Notes: a model not told the origin generated them from the sequence alone. Positions 20,641-32,215 are shown, counted from the stretch's first letter. The stretch is 64,000 nucleotides of DNA from Dendrolimus kikuchii (GCA_019925095.2 CM034398.1:7269001-7333000), one strand, 5' to 3'. Numbers and translations are program-made.

Positions 20641-22413
20641 GCAAAGTCCTATGAAGTACATGGTTTCACACAGGTGTACCGTACAGTGCCATATTCCGAA
20701 GGATGTTGGATACATCACGTAGTCCTATGTCAACATATCTAACATCATCACACACATTATTATTCAACATATTTTTTGACTTCAACAGCAGAAACCAAAG
20801 AATAGGAGAAACAAGCGCACACCGTACTAAATATTTTCTAAACTAATAACTATTGGCCTTATAGAATGATTAATAAATATCGTTGAGCTAAAATCAAATA
20901 TCTGTTTGTTTATGTAGGTAGAGGGATAAAAAATTCATCTCGATCTCATGTGAATTTGGTCCGGGGAATTTTCCGGCAAATATCAAAATAAGACTGATTT
21001 TGACCCTCACTCTAATTGGCTAAGAGTAAAGACACAGTATTAAAAAAACAGTGGAACTAACGCTCTGTTTTACTATCATGAATTATGAATCGCAAAGGCC
21101 ATTTTTTTCATTTAAAATCGCTACTTTTTGTCTCAAATAAATAACTTTATACTTTTCTTCCAGGGTGTGCTATTGTGCTATTATAATATTAACAGAATGG
21201 TGGATCACTGGTGTCATAATGACTGTTTTTTCATACAAAACCAGCCATTATTACGCCAATGATTGTTCATTCTCTCGATATTGCTATAAAGCACTTGGGA
21301 CCCAGTTAGATTATAAGCTTGTGTTACAAATATTCTTTCATTTTAGTTCAATACTAATAACATAGAGGCCACGTTTTATTAAAAAGTAACGTTGTATATT
21401 GTTCTTTCCTGAGATATTATAATGTAACTACGTATATATACGTATATAGTGTTTAGATATCAAGAAATTGAAAAAAAAATGTAGAAAAAACAAAAACAGT
21501 TACCTTTCATATTCATACATTATTTTTATCTTTATGTTATTTTGACAACATGATTAAAAACAAATGTATGCTTCTAACTGAATCTTTACTTATGTATAAC
21601 TTTGGTTTTATTTAATTTAAATTTATGCACTTAAACAACAGCACGTATTTCATGTGTGAAGCCAATATCGTCACACTAAACTACCTTCACTGTGGTCACT
21701 TCGTGTGTTGAATGTGGTAGCGATTAACGCTTATTCTTACGAAACCCACGATCTACAGAAATGGTATAATTAGGAAAATTAATGGTTAAGTCGAGGAAAA
21801 TCCTATTTGGGATTCAGATTATCCACATTACGTATTGACAGAAAGTTTGGACCCAACGGTAATTGCGAGAAAGATGAAAAGGAAAATTCTTTATTATTCG
21901 ATTAACGTTAAACTTTGGATAATTAAATCTCGGATATCCTTCTTTTATCTGCCTTATAACTGGATTCTAAGTCAGTTTTAAGAGAGTAAGAACACCTATA
22001 TCTATTTATTTATTTTATTATTTTGGAGGGTATTAGTCTTTACCAAAATTTATTAAAGCAACTCATTGACTCTTCAGGTGATCAGAGGGCTGGTGCCTAC
22101 CTCGGAAAACGGATCGTAGCCAGTCTTCTGCCCGACACCTTACCCATAGAAGACGGTAATCTAGGCTCAGTATTCTACTTATAGCCTTGAGGGACTATGG
22201 GTAGATTAATATATAAATAAGTTGAGTTTTCTTTTATTGTTATAAAGTCATTATTTTGGATATCTTAGATCCACGGGCTTGTTTGTAAAGCTAAATATCC
22301 GGTTAGTAACTAAAAGGAAGGAAAAACAGTTGATGATCTAAAACTTGAAACTAAAATGTTAGGCTTCGACCGCAAAGTTTTCTGTCAAGAATAGAAGAAT
22401 CCGGTAACTCATG
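20641..22413. other. no gene seen; traces of old repeats
   Basis: 20935-20990 has a small 'ggggaattttccgg' patch like the long Helitron-like elements. 22070-22200 ('ctggtgcctacctcgg', 'gactatgggtag') looks like an old repeat also echoed near 41600. The rest is AT-rich with frames under 70 codons. Confidence 0.4.
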
Positions 22414-22737
22414 TTTTTTTTTTTTTTTTTTTTTATTGCAGGAGATCAGCAGACAGGCAGACGGCCCACTTGATGGAAAGCGGTTACCATCGCCTATGGA
22501 CATTTGCAACACCAAAGGTGCTACAAATGCGCTGCTGCTCTCTTAAGGGAGACTGGAACCTGGTCACTAATGCCGGAACACAACTCAAGGTTGTTATGGC
22601 GACATACTTTAGACCAGGGGTGGTAGCCATCCAGTCGGGCAAATGCCCTACCACCTGGCTATGGGTTGTTAAGTCGCCTCTTACGACAGGCCGCCCGGCC
22701 GCAGGAAATTGTATTCTTTCTCCGTTCCTGCACGGAT
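22414..22737 (-). mobile_element. SINE-A, well-preserved copy
   Basis: Full length with a 22-nt T-run (22414-22435) as the reversed poly(A) tail. 'tcatgt' occurs at both flanks and could be a short target duplication. Confidence 0.85.
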
Positions 22738-23917
22738 AAATAATCATGTATTTTCGAATTGAAAATATTGTAGTAACATTTTCGGTTTCTAAGGAGCGCT
22801 TGTGTGAAATATACATATAGAAGACCTCTGCAGTTTACTGGTCTCATTGTTATTCATCTTGCTTTAGTAGAACACGGTAGTCTGTATTCGATTTCCGGTA
22901 GGGTAAATTGTGTAAACATACATTACGTCATTTATTCTGGTTTAAAAATAGACTCAGTGGTACCAATTATACATTACATCATATCTGACAAAAGTTTATA
23001 GATTTTTATTTTTGGCCTTATTAAATCAAATTACTAAAATACATAAAGTGTATTATAGTAAGATTATAATAATTACTCACTATGATATTTACATGCTAAT
23101 AAGAACTAGATGCGATTTTGCATTATCAAGATAGTCTAATATTATTACGAAAAGCCTTAATTAATATTTTTCTGAAAGCGAAAACTTCCAGCTATGGGAA
23201 TATGCCAAATTAGATTAACGTAGCAGCTTCGCGCTCTTAATTTTTTTCTCCACTGTCGTCACTCGCTTGGGAATTTCGTATTTTCATGATAAAGGCTTGG
23301 TATAGTGAATGCGAATTATTAAAAAGTAAATTTAAAAAAGGATAACTATGAAACTACCATCTTGGAGGATTGTTCTTTTTGCCTATCTGTCCTGTTTTAT
23401 TATCGTACAGATCTTGAACTAGATTATGCGGTTTGTAATATAAAACGGAATTTTTGAATGAGGTTGAGAATTTTTAGGGTTCAATGGCTTAGACGGATCA
23501 ACGGAATCGGTTTAGTTGAAAGGCTGAGAACTGAAAGCATACGGTGGTATCCAATGACGTTGAATTATTAAAATTTATGTTTATATGAGTCACTTTGCTT
23601 AATTCATCCCAACTGAAAGACATAAATGAACCGTCTAATATAGGCTTAATATTCCCTAAGATATGCGATAGATTAAAATGACACAAACGTAGAAAAATAA
23701 AAAACACAGATACGGTGTATTTCATAATTTCGTTTTTTCAGAAATTCTTGGCAACCGACAGACCGTTGAGCATACTGAGTATAAAAAGCGAAATTCACAA
23801 TTCATCGACCACGACTTTTGCATGCCAAGTAGCTTTTATCGGGAATTTTTAATGTTCAATTCAGCCAGTGGTTGGGTGTACGTTAATTTTTATAGGGAAG
23901 TTAAATATATACACCAA
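22738..23917. other. no gene seen
   Basis: Frames of up to 75 codons without motifs; AT-rich; no repeat recognised. Confidence 0.45.
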
Positions 23918-24298
23918 TAAATAAAAATACCGAAGTAAGAAAGAGAGTTGGACTGAAACAGAGTGTCGGGGTGAAGGTAAGGAAAGGAATGCTCCGGTGG
24001 TTCGGGCATGTGGAAAGAATGCATGATGAAAGAATGACTAAACAGATATACAATGCAAAAGTGGATGGATGCAGAAGTCGTGGAAGGCCACGACACACCT
24101 TCCATGATCAAATTGATCGTGTACTAGCAGAAGGTGATGTCAGGAGCCTTAAGAACAGACGAGCTTGCATGACAAGAGTTATGAATGTCAAAGAGGCAAG
24201 TGAGGTGTGTAAGAATAAGCCTAAATGGCACTCTGTTGTTCGTGCCTACCCCGCAAGGGAACTGGCGTGAAGTTATGTATGTATGTATGTAAATAAAA
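23918..24298 (+). mobile_element. short LINE copy, same 5' start as 18412
   Basis: The element at 23927-24289 begins 'ataccgaagtaagaaagag' and ends (TATG)n. A 9-bp duplication 'taaataaaa' flanks it. The frame from 23971 runs 99 codons to the natural stop without interruption (RWFGHVERMHDERMTK to YPARELA), but lacks the RT core and endonuclease. This is the best-preserved copy of the family here. Confidence 0.88.
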
Positions 24299-24371
24299 TG
24301 AAGAAGACTAAGATGCATGGACATATAATGAGGAGGGAAAGCCATGTGACACAAAAAATGCATGCGGCTAT

Positions 24372-25090
24372 CTAAAAATTACGTCATACGAATTTCAAGA
24401 TTTTTAACTCCTCCCCCGTCCTTATCACACCTGGTCACATTCGTGAAACTTTTTTTTTTTTTTTTATTGCAGGAGATCAGCAGACAGGCAGACGGCACAC
24501 TTGATGGAAAGCGGTTACCATCGCCTATGGACATTTGCAACATCTGTAAATGCGCTGCTGCTCTCTTAAGGGAAACTGGAACCTGGTCACTAATGCCGGA
24601 ACACAACTCAAGGTTGTTATGGCGACATACTTTAGACCAGGGATGGTAGCCATCCAGTCGGGCGAATGCCCTACCACCTGGCTGTGGGTTGTTAAGTCGC
24701 CTCTTATGACAGGCCGCCCGGCCGCAGGAAATTGTATTTTTTCTCCGCTCCTGCACGGATATAGATATAAACGGATATAAAGTCCTCTCTACCTAGTGTG
24801 ACATCACATATGTTACAATTTTACGTCTAGAAACTATTAAACAATAGTACCAATACATTATTTAAAATAGCAATTACGTAATTTAATTTATTATCATTTA
24901 AAATATTTTTTAATAATTTAAATACTGCTCATGAGTTGGAAATATTTTGAAGTTTTCCGTTAATAGTTCAAATTTCGTGTTGTAAAGTTTAAATATATTA
25001 GATTTTGAAATATGACGTAACGAAATTTAGGACCCCTCCCACTCCTCGTCACACATTGTCACACTTCATTGAATATTATATCTTCGGAAC
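24372..25090. mobile_element. MITE L copy split by SINE-A
   Basis: Left part 24372-24450 and right part 24779-25090 align to 3359-3716 in continuous order. The break falls after 'cacattcgtgaaact', where the uninterrupted copy continues 'cctcgctccctag'. Confidence 0.75.
24451..24778 (-). mobile_element. SINE-A inserted in MITE L
   Basis: Full length. The flanks 'aaact' and 'aaagt' fit a 5-bp target duplication with one change. An extra 16 bp ('atagatataaacggat') at the 5' end repeats the 'ccgt' start motif, perhaps a duplication formed at insertion. Confidence 0.8.
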
Positions 25091-25545
25091 CCAAAGCTTG
25101 ATAGCAATCGAATTTATATCAAGTCTACTATGAAGGTATACTGAATCTAATGCAAAAATAATGATTAAAATTGGTGCAGAAACAAAAGAGTTACAGACGT
25201 CAATCACTAAAACGTTTTCAACTTGATTTTAAGGAATTCCTGCTATATCTTTAGAACTCAAAGTCCAATACTAATAAAATTTATGTGGAAACATTTTAAA
25301 GATATATTGAATCAAACGCAAAAATGAACAAAATCGCTTCAGAAACAAAAAAGTTATAGCTGAAAAATCGCAAACTTTTCACATTTCTGCCTGATTTCAA
25401 GGAATTCTCTGCTATATTTTCGGAACCCAACGTCAGGCAGCAATAAACTTTATATTAGACTATTTTGAAGTTTCGCTGAATCAAACACAAAAATAATAAT
25501 CAAAATCGGTAGAGGAACAATAACGTTATGGCTGAACATACATAG
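25075..25545. repeat. tandem repeat, about 168 bp, three units
   Basis: Landmarks recur at even spacing: 'ttcggaacccaaag' at about 25083, 'tttagaactcaaag' at about 25250 and 'ttcggaacccaacg' at about 25419, each followed in order by 'ctgaatc(t/a)aa.gcaaaaat' and an 'aaatcg(c/g)t...gaaacaa' block. The units are diverged. The array runs into a LINE remnant at 25556. Confidence 0.75.
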
Positions 25546-25555
25546 AAAACACCTC

Positions 25556-25695
25556 CTCCGCCTTTCTTCTGCGCATCGCTCTCGAGTGGAACAATTTGCC
25601 GGAGTCTGAGTTCCCCGATTCATAAAAACCAGTGGTCTTCAAGTCGCGAGTGAATGGGTAGTATCTACTAGATAAGCGCACTCCATCTTAGATCG
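25556..25695 (+). pseudogene. LINE C-terminal remnant (Jockey/CR1-like)
   Basis: One frame reads LEWNNLPESEFPDS, a stop, then KPVVFKSRVNG, a stop, then YLLDKRTPS. This is the 'WN.LP..FP....FKSRVN..L..KR.PS' ending common to Jockey/CR1-type RT proteins. In-frame stops show decay. Confidence 0.65.
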
Positions 25696-25729
25696 CATCT
25701 TTTCTTCTTCTTCATCATCTTCTTTTTTT

Positions 25730-26018
25730 ATCCGTGCAGGAACGGTGAAAGAATACAATTTCCTGCGGCCTGTCGTAAGACTCTAAAACAACCCACATCC
25801 AGGTGGTGGTAGGGTATTTGCCCGACTGGATAACTATCACCCCTGGTCAGAGTATGCCGCCATAACAACCTTGAGTTGTGTTCTCGCATTAGTGACTAAA
25901 TTCCAGTCTCCCTTAAGAGAGCAGCAGCGCATTTGTAACACCTTTGATGTTGGTTACCGGTAACCGCTTTCCATCAAGTGGGCCGTCTGTCTGTCTGCTG
26001 AACTATATAAAAAAAAAC
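25730..26018 (+). mobile_element. SINE-A copy with small deletions
   Basis: Starts 'atccgtgcaggaacgg' and ends in an A-rich tail near 26018. The GC-rich 'gccgggcgg' block is deleted. Confidence 0.75.
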
Positions 26019-26077
26019 CTTAACATCAAGTGAGATAGCTGTCAAACGCGAACCCATACCACGATAAAAAAAGACAG

Positions 26078-26132
26078 AAAAATAGTACACGAGGAATTGA
26101 GAACCTCCTCCTTTTTTAAAGTCGGTTAAAAT
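26078..26132 (-). repeat. repeat H fragment
   Basis: 'gaattgagaacctcctcctt' followed by 'aaagtcggttaaaa' is the reversed start of repeat H. Confidence 0.6.
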
Positions 26133-27197
26133 ATTCTTTTTTGTATTAAAGTCATAATATCGAAATATGTTGTGTGATTTAAAATAAATGCGTAGAATAT
26201 ACGTGGAAATTGCTATTGCGTCTGCAATTAGATAGTTCTGATATTTTTTTACAAATGTATGTGTCTGTTAAAGCTAATATTTTTGGCAGGGATAGAACTG
26301 AGGCTGTAGGCGAATATCGATCTAGTTTCCAATAAGCCGCAACTTATTGCCTTACAATAAATATTGGCCATTACGTTATGTATAAATACAGAAATGTGGT
26401 ATTCTCATAAATTGATCTTATTATTTACTATTACCACTTATTGGCAATAATACTCAGTCGCAGTTATTGTGAAAATTGGATGGAGCTAGATCCCTTGAAT
26501 AATAATTGAGGTATGAGACATTTTAGATTAAATTCTGTTTAGTGTTCTGTAGCCAAATAATAAACGTTTGTCACCTTTAAACCGATATTAGACTGTTCTT
26601 TACTGTCTTTCAATTTGGATAAATCAACAAAAGTGATCCAATCAAAACATAAACTTGACTCATTCAACCTTTCAACCAAGTTCATTCAATTTGATTGATC
26701 CGTGTAATATCAGGTGTGGTTGTCAGTTTGTGCTGGTTTTATGATTTTTAAATGTTATTTAAAATATTACTATGGATGATGGCGCACGCAATGAAATACA
26801 TGAGAACGAGAACTAAAGCGAAACAAAATGGCCGCAGAACATCTCGCGCGCAGCTAGCTTCACACCGCGCTCTATAAACGCGTGCCATCGCACGTATCCC
26901 TCATTTTACCACATATAGCATTAATGATGTTAATTTTATTAAAAAATACAATTTCATCGCTCACACCAGTATTACGCAAGCGTTCATTGCGTACTAGACA
27001 GTTTTGCAAAATCTATGTACATAACTTTCAAAAACTTGATAAAAAAATTGTATGGGATAATTGAATAATTTCGTTGGTACATCCGGAAGAAAAGACCCAG
27101 TTATTTTGTATACCAAAAACATTTGCATATTATTCGTATTCAGAAGGAAACACGTGTTTATTATTAACGTAACGAGCCTTCGAATTGTAGGTGCGAT
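26133..27197. other. no gene seen; CpG-rich patch at 26780-26890
   Basis: Mostly AT-rich. 26815-26890 is CpG-rich for this window ('ggccgcagaac', 'ctcgcgcgcagc', 'cgcgctctataaacgcg') and has a TATA-like 'tataaa'. It could be a promoter-like site but no coding exon is seen next to it. The ATG at about 26828 opens only a 9-codon frame. Confidence 0.35.
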
Positions 27198-27405
27198 GTA
27201 ATAATTACGCCACAAAATATTATGTTACAGTTATTACTTGGAAATGGGTCTACTATAGCACTGTTTTGTTAGTTACTTGTATATGAACGAGTACGATGAA
27301 CGAATATAATGTATATTTTCCGGAAGACGTTGCTTCGTATTCTATTTAATTAAATATTGTAATCCGGTATTAAGTAATATCATGGAAAAACGCCCTAATA
27401 GAAAA
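27198..27405. repeat. dispersed repeat P, copy 1
   Basis: About 210 bp in direct orientation to 29601-29800, sharing 'tattatgtt', 'ggtctactatagcactgtt' (near match), 'aagacgttgcttcgtat' and 'taagtaatatcatggaa'. Its left edge 'gtaataattacgcc' is the site at which a hAT element sits in the second copy. Confidence 0.65.
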
Positions 27406-27745
27406 CTTAAATATGAAAAGTTCGTACATCCTACATGACTGGAAGTGCCACGGTTTATTAATTTCATTAAAAACTCAACCAATTTCATGAAAACATATAA
27501 CAAGAATTTTCAATTTCATATTTGAACAGAGTATCGGCACTAAATCAATATCTACAGATGTTGTGTATCTAAAAATAAAAATATCACCCTATTCATATTT
27601 AGAGATCAAAGAGGAACTATCAAAACAACATATTCGTGTGTACTGTGTGTGTGGGATTTTTATTCCTAGTATTATTTCGTGTAGGTTTTCAGTTTTTCCC
27701 GCGGCTAGCCGCGGGTCAATTTCTTGCAAATAACTCTATTTTCTA

Positions 27746-28255
27746 TCTATAATGTTATAAAATTCTGAACATGGCGTGTCCGTACATCGGAGCTTTTTTT
27801 AAAAAAAAAAGCAACTGGCATGCACTGTATAAGCGATGGAGAACACGATGCAATTTTTTCTAGATTTCTTGTCTGTTTATCTGTTTGTTCGGGATCTACG
27901 CAAAAACTATGCTGATTTCGATGCGGTTCCCACTGTTCGACGGAGAATTCTTAGATTTAAAATCTGAATTACTTTTTATCCCGGGAATCCCGCGGGAATT
28001 TTCTGGGAATGATTAAAATGACCAGATTAAAAAAAAACGAATTCCAATATTTTTTTTAGTGGTCGATAGCAAATTTAATGTATTAAAATGTGTGGTATTT
28101 TATATCTCGGGATCCCGCGGAAATTTTCCCGGGAGTGGTTTGAAGTTATTCGGATGCATAAAAATTAGCTTATTCTGACATAGTGTCCACTTAAACGATT
28201 GCTTACAGTCTTTTATTAAGGAATCTTGCGGGATTTTTAAACCCCACGCATATAG
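27746..28255 (+). mobile_element. Helitron-like element, long type, copy 2
   Basis: Starts TCTATAATGTTATAAAATTC after an A and ends near 'cgcatatag' before a T. It contains 'atcccgcggaaattttcccg' as in the other copies. About 510 bp; the last 40 bp are worn. Confidence 0.65.
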
Positions 28256-28922
28256 TACAATGGTTTCTTAGCCAAATAACGAAAATGTAAAGATGAGAAA
28301 CGTCCCCTATGTTTGTAGGATATTAAATAAATGATTTACAAATCTTCAAATTCGTATATTAATTAAAACACAATAAAGTAAAGAAATATTACGATGCTCA
28401 TCTGACAATTCATCTATCAACAACTCGTTGCTAAGAAAACCACTCACCTCTACGGAACCCCTAGTTGTGTCTGAACTGCTAAACACTTCTCTATTTATTA
28501 AAAAACATTCCTATACATTTTTTGAAAATAAAGCTGCACAGTAAAACTTCATGTTCCCGCCAAAAATACCATACTATATGTATTAAATTTTTAGCAATCT
28601 TGTTCTTGGGCCATAGACAATCAAGCGCTGAACGTAAATATTCAGAATTGCAAAAGTACTATGCGATTGAACGCAAATGCATAGGCAATTTTCTTTAAAG
28701 TGGCGCATTACTGTTACCAGTCCACTTTAGTAAATCGGAAAGTTTAAATATAATATATTCAAGTGCTTTGATATATTGACCAAAGCTATCGCACAGAGTG
28801 GGTTACTATTTGAAACTACTTCTTACATGGGCAGATAATAAAAATAATTTATTGGAATGGAAAGTACATAAAGATAAAAAGCATAAAGACAGAATGTAAC
28901 CTAGAAGAGAACCTACATATAT
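28256..28922. other. no gene seen
   Basis: AT-rich, no frame or repeat recognised. Confidence 0.45.
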
Positions 28923-29608
28923 GTAATAATTAGACATCGGATTATATGCATTTGCATGTTTGCATATGCCAATGCATATAAATCTATTTTTATAGCGTTA
29001 TTGCATACTTTGGTAATTTTTGATTGACTGTGCTTATTTCGGTAGTTATACGTGTTAGGCGTCTTGTATTATGCCGACGACACGACGATAAAATGATTGA
29101 ACAGAGTAACGCCCTTCCGAGTTCACTATCGCAAAAGGTTTATGGCAAATTAAATGCAGTTTTGTATAAAAACCCCGGTCTTGAAAGAATAAAGAAAATT
29201 GACGCATTTATCAACGGCACCGAACAAACTACCTGAAGAAGTCTCTGCAGAAATGGCGCCAAATTTCAAGTTCTGTCCGGTGACGTCAGTTGACGTCGAA
29301 AGGTCATTTTCAGCCTATAAATTAATATTAAGTGGCAAGCGTCACAAGTTTGCTGCAGAAAACCTGGAAAAATATCTTATTGTTTACTGTCATAAGAATT
29401 ATAATAAGTAAATTATTATAATAATGATATTTATAACTTATATTAAGATATGTTTAATATAGAAATATAATGTGAAAATAAACTTAAATTCTAATTAATC
29501 TAATAATAAATGGTTTATTGATTGTGCATATTTTGTGCATATTTGGCCCCTTTTTAGTGCATATTTTGCCATTTTCATAGTGCATATAATCGGATGTCTA
29601 GTAATAAT
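28923..29608 (+). mobile_element. deleted hAT transposon
   Basis: The element at 28931-29600 has 20-bp terminal inverted repeats with one mismatch: 'tagacatcggattatatgca' at the left and, inverted, 'tagacatccgattatatgca' at the right. A perfect 8-bp duplication 'gtaataat' flanks it (28923-28930, 29601-29608). Both are hAT hallmarks, and the inside keeps a transposase C-terminus. At 670 bp it is far shorter than an autonomous hAT. Confidence 0.92.
29084..29411 (+). pseudogene. hAT transposase C-terminal dimerisation domain (remnant)
   Basis: Two overlapping frames carry the piece. The first (to 29236) reads KVYGKLNAVLYKNPGLERIK. The second (29199-29411) holds FCPVTSVDVERSFSAYK and then AAENLEKYLIVYC. 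The 'VDVERSFS' core and the later 'ENL..YL' are the hAT dimerisation domain. A frameshift near 29200-29230 separates the frames, and the DDE catalytic region is missing, so no active enzyme can be made. The form resembles CGGBP1-like hAT proteins, from memory. Confidence 0.85.
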
Positions 29609-29800
29609 AATTACGCCAAAAAACATTATGTTCCGGTAATTGCTTGGAAATGGGTTTACTATAGCACTGTTCTGTTAGTTACATGTATATGAACGAGTAA
29701 ATGTAATGTATATTTGCAGGAAGACGTTGCTTCGTATATCTGGTGTAAAGTAATATCATGGAAGAAGCCCTAATAGAAAACTTAAATCTGAAAGCCAAAA
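29601..29800. repeat. dispersed repeat P, copy 2
   Basis: Direct copy of 27198-27405; the hAT element occupies its left edge. Confidence 0.65.
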
Positions 29801-30119
29801 TCCTACCACTACGTAAATGCTCTTGTTTATATGAAGAACAAGCTTAGGAAAATTATAATTTACAGATTTAAATTTTTAACATTTGCCGAAACCTGAAATG
29901 TCCCTTTGCCTCGCTTCTTGGAAAGTGGATTGGTGTGTTTCTCATATCGGTAATATTAACGTGTACCTAATTTTCTTTTAAAATTTTGACTATTATTAAT
30001 TTTAATCCTTACCTATATAATATTTTACATACTTATATGTTTATTAATGAATAAAATATAATGTAAATGTCTGCATATCCTATAATATTTATGTATACCA
30101 CTTTTGACCAATATAATCT

Positions 30120-30285
30120 GTTTTATTCCTGCCACGGGTTGTCTGGAACAGATCGCTTCTTAGCGATAAGACCGCCCATTGTGCACGTTTAGAATATTTT
30201 TAGACTATAAGTTTTTCTGTGTTTTCTGTAAGGGAAATATAATGTAATGTAATTTAAATAAAGTGTTATCTCTCTCTCCTTTTAA
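30120..30285 (+). mobile_element. LINE 3' end, 'gcgataagaccgcc' type
   Basis: 'cacgggttgtctggaacaga', 'ttagcgataagaccgccc' and 'aataaagtgttatctctctc' form the 3' untranslated end of a LINE with an AATAAA signal and short TC tail. A second copy lies at 60035-60172. No coding part remains. Confidence 0.65.
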
Positions 30286-30430
30286 AATTGTGACTGGTTT
30301 GGTGTAAACATAATAAATAATTATGTTACGTTAATGAAATGTTACACATCGAAAGAAGTATGACCTCGGGTGCCATCTAGTCGTGTAGATGTCTTCAGAG
30401 TAAGGTTTTTAAATATTGTCATTTATTAGT

Positions 30431-30660
30431 CGATGACCCCTGTGGTTTAACGGGCTAAGTCTTAGCTAATCAAGCTTATTGGAACGCAGAGACTTCGGGT
30501 TCGGTTCCTGGCATGGTAAATGTCGCAAAACGAATTTTTCGTTATTTACTGCGGTCTGGGTGTCTGGGATTGATCACAGAGTGGTCCGTCGTATATTACC
30601 CATAACACAAGCGCAACTTGTTTAGCTCGGGAATATACAATGCGTGTGTCGTGTGTTCAT
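30431..30660 (+). mobile_element. tRNA-derived SINE-D, copy 3
   Basis: Head 'cgatgacccctgtggtttaa', B box 'cgggttcggttcc', body 'gtctgggtgtctggga', 3' end 'cataacacaagcgcaacttg'. Older copy with substitutions in the A box. Confidence 0.8.
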
Positions 30661-30930
30661 AGTTGAAATTATTTTTAAAAGTCAGCGTCCGCCCTTACAC
30701 TATCAGCAAAGACCGATTAGGAGGTTCTTAAAATTGGCAACATTGGTTTATAAAATCGAATAAATAACTAATGAAACACAAAATATAAACTCCACATACG
30801 ATTTCGATCAAGTTGAACTAAGAAAGTTAAAAACATATTTTATCATTTATGAGTATACTTTTGAGGCTATACTGTTTTATTATAAAGCGATTCTAATTTT
30901 GGGCGTTGTCCTTTGTTTTTCTTTATAACA

Positions 30931-31213
30931 GCCCATAAACGTCCCACTGTTGGGCTCGGGCCTCCCACTATGGGGGGGGAGGGGGGGCAACGGACAGTAT
31001 ACCCGCCACGCCTGTCCAAGGCGGGTTGGCAAGTTTAACACAACGGTTATCTCGATGTGCAGGCTTTATCACGGTGTTTTCCTTCACGGCTACTAGCACG
31101 TGGTAATTGTTACAATATGCACATTAGATCATAAAACTGTCCAAGTGGTGCGTTCCGGCCAGGAATGAACCCGCATCCTTTGAGTTTGGGACGCGTTCGC
31201 TACCACGACTTCA
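30931..31213 (-). mobile_element. SINE-C copy with a G-rich insert
   Basis: Matches the family from 'cagcccataaacgtcccact' to the tRNA-like head near 31210. At 30972-30990 the plus strand has runs of eight and seven G separated by one A, absent from other copies. Confidence 0.75.
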
Positions 31214-31857
31214 CGACGTCCTTTGTCTAGCGATTATTATTATTATCTGCCGATTATTATTAGTCAAGCCTGTTAAAAATTATTAAGAAGAATTAATTGT
31301 AGAATTTAAGACAATGTGAGTTCCTATTTAAACTAAATGGTCGTAACAAATCCAAATCAGTAGCAAAGGGTTACAGGATTTACCATACCCAGCCTAAACA
31401 ATGTAGGTTAACCCTCACAGGCTTTGAGTTACAACTAAAGCCTCCATATTGCGGTTACAAATACATACCCGTGATTTAATACACGAAAGGCATTCGGGTA
31501 TTATACCCCAGCATAAAGGTGTAACCTGTAACCCTTTAGAATCTAAGTTATCTTATTTATGCGATTTATTACTTTCCGTGTTTTATTTTAAGTTGATTTA
31601 CGGATGGTTTGTTTGGGTTGTTACGGAGATTTAACGATGAATTATCTCAATGTTGTTTCCGAAATTAATTTTTAAAACTCCCTGTGTTTATGTATCTTTT
31701 TAGTTTTCTTTTTTCCTCCCATGTTCCTCTATTCTGCCACACTACAAATTATTACACGTATGTCATCTTTTTTTGGTCTACCTTTACATTTGTATTCATC
31801 GATGGTATTTATAATGCACGTGTGTACGTAGGACAGGAAGTTCACTTTTATTACTCT
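31214..31857. other. no gene seen
   Basis: Frames of 61-69 codons without motifs; no repeat recognised. Confidence 0.45.
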
Positions 31858-32052
31858 CTAGCTTCTGCCCGCGACTTCGTCCACGTGGAATAGTTAAAAA
31901 AATTTGGTCTTAGCGTAATAATATATCACCTATGGCCTTCCTCGAAAAATGGGCTATCTAACATTGAAAGAATTTTTCAAATCAGACGAGTAGTTCCTGA
32001 GATTAGAGTGTTCAAACAAATAAACTCTTCAGCTTTATATATTAGTATAAGA
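31858..32052 (-). mobile_element. Helitron-like element, 'cccgcgacttcgtcc' type
   Basis: Plus strand begins CTAGCTTCTGCCCGCGACTT and ends 'ttatatattagtataaga' before T; on the minus strand this is TC...CTAG. A close relative is at 49942-50178. Non-coding. Confidence 0.6.
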
Positions 32053-32214
32053 TATCGTATATAAGGCCCATCCACTACTGTCGGAAATTTGTATATATTG
32101 TTTGTACGTTTCGGGAATCGTTTGCGACCTCAATTATTGTACAGCGCCATCTATTAGTATTATAGCTTGTAAGTGTTCTACTAGAGTACTGTTATCGTCA
32201 GTTTGAATAAAAAA

Positions 32215-32215
<1 letters not shown>

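Noticed and set aside
25075..25545. CRISPR-like array from the spaced repeats
   Set aside because: Units are about 168 bp and similar throughout, without short conserved repeats and unique spacers; it is a tandem repeat.
27198..29800. LTR retrotransposon with repeat P as its LTRs
   Set aside because: The repeats lack TG...CA ends and the region between them holds a Helitron-like element and a hAT, with no gag, protease, RT or integrase.
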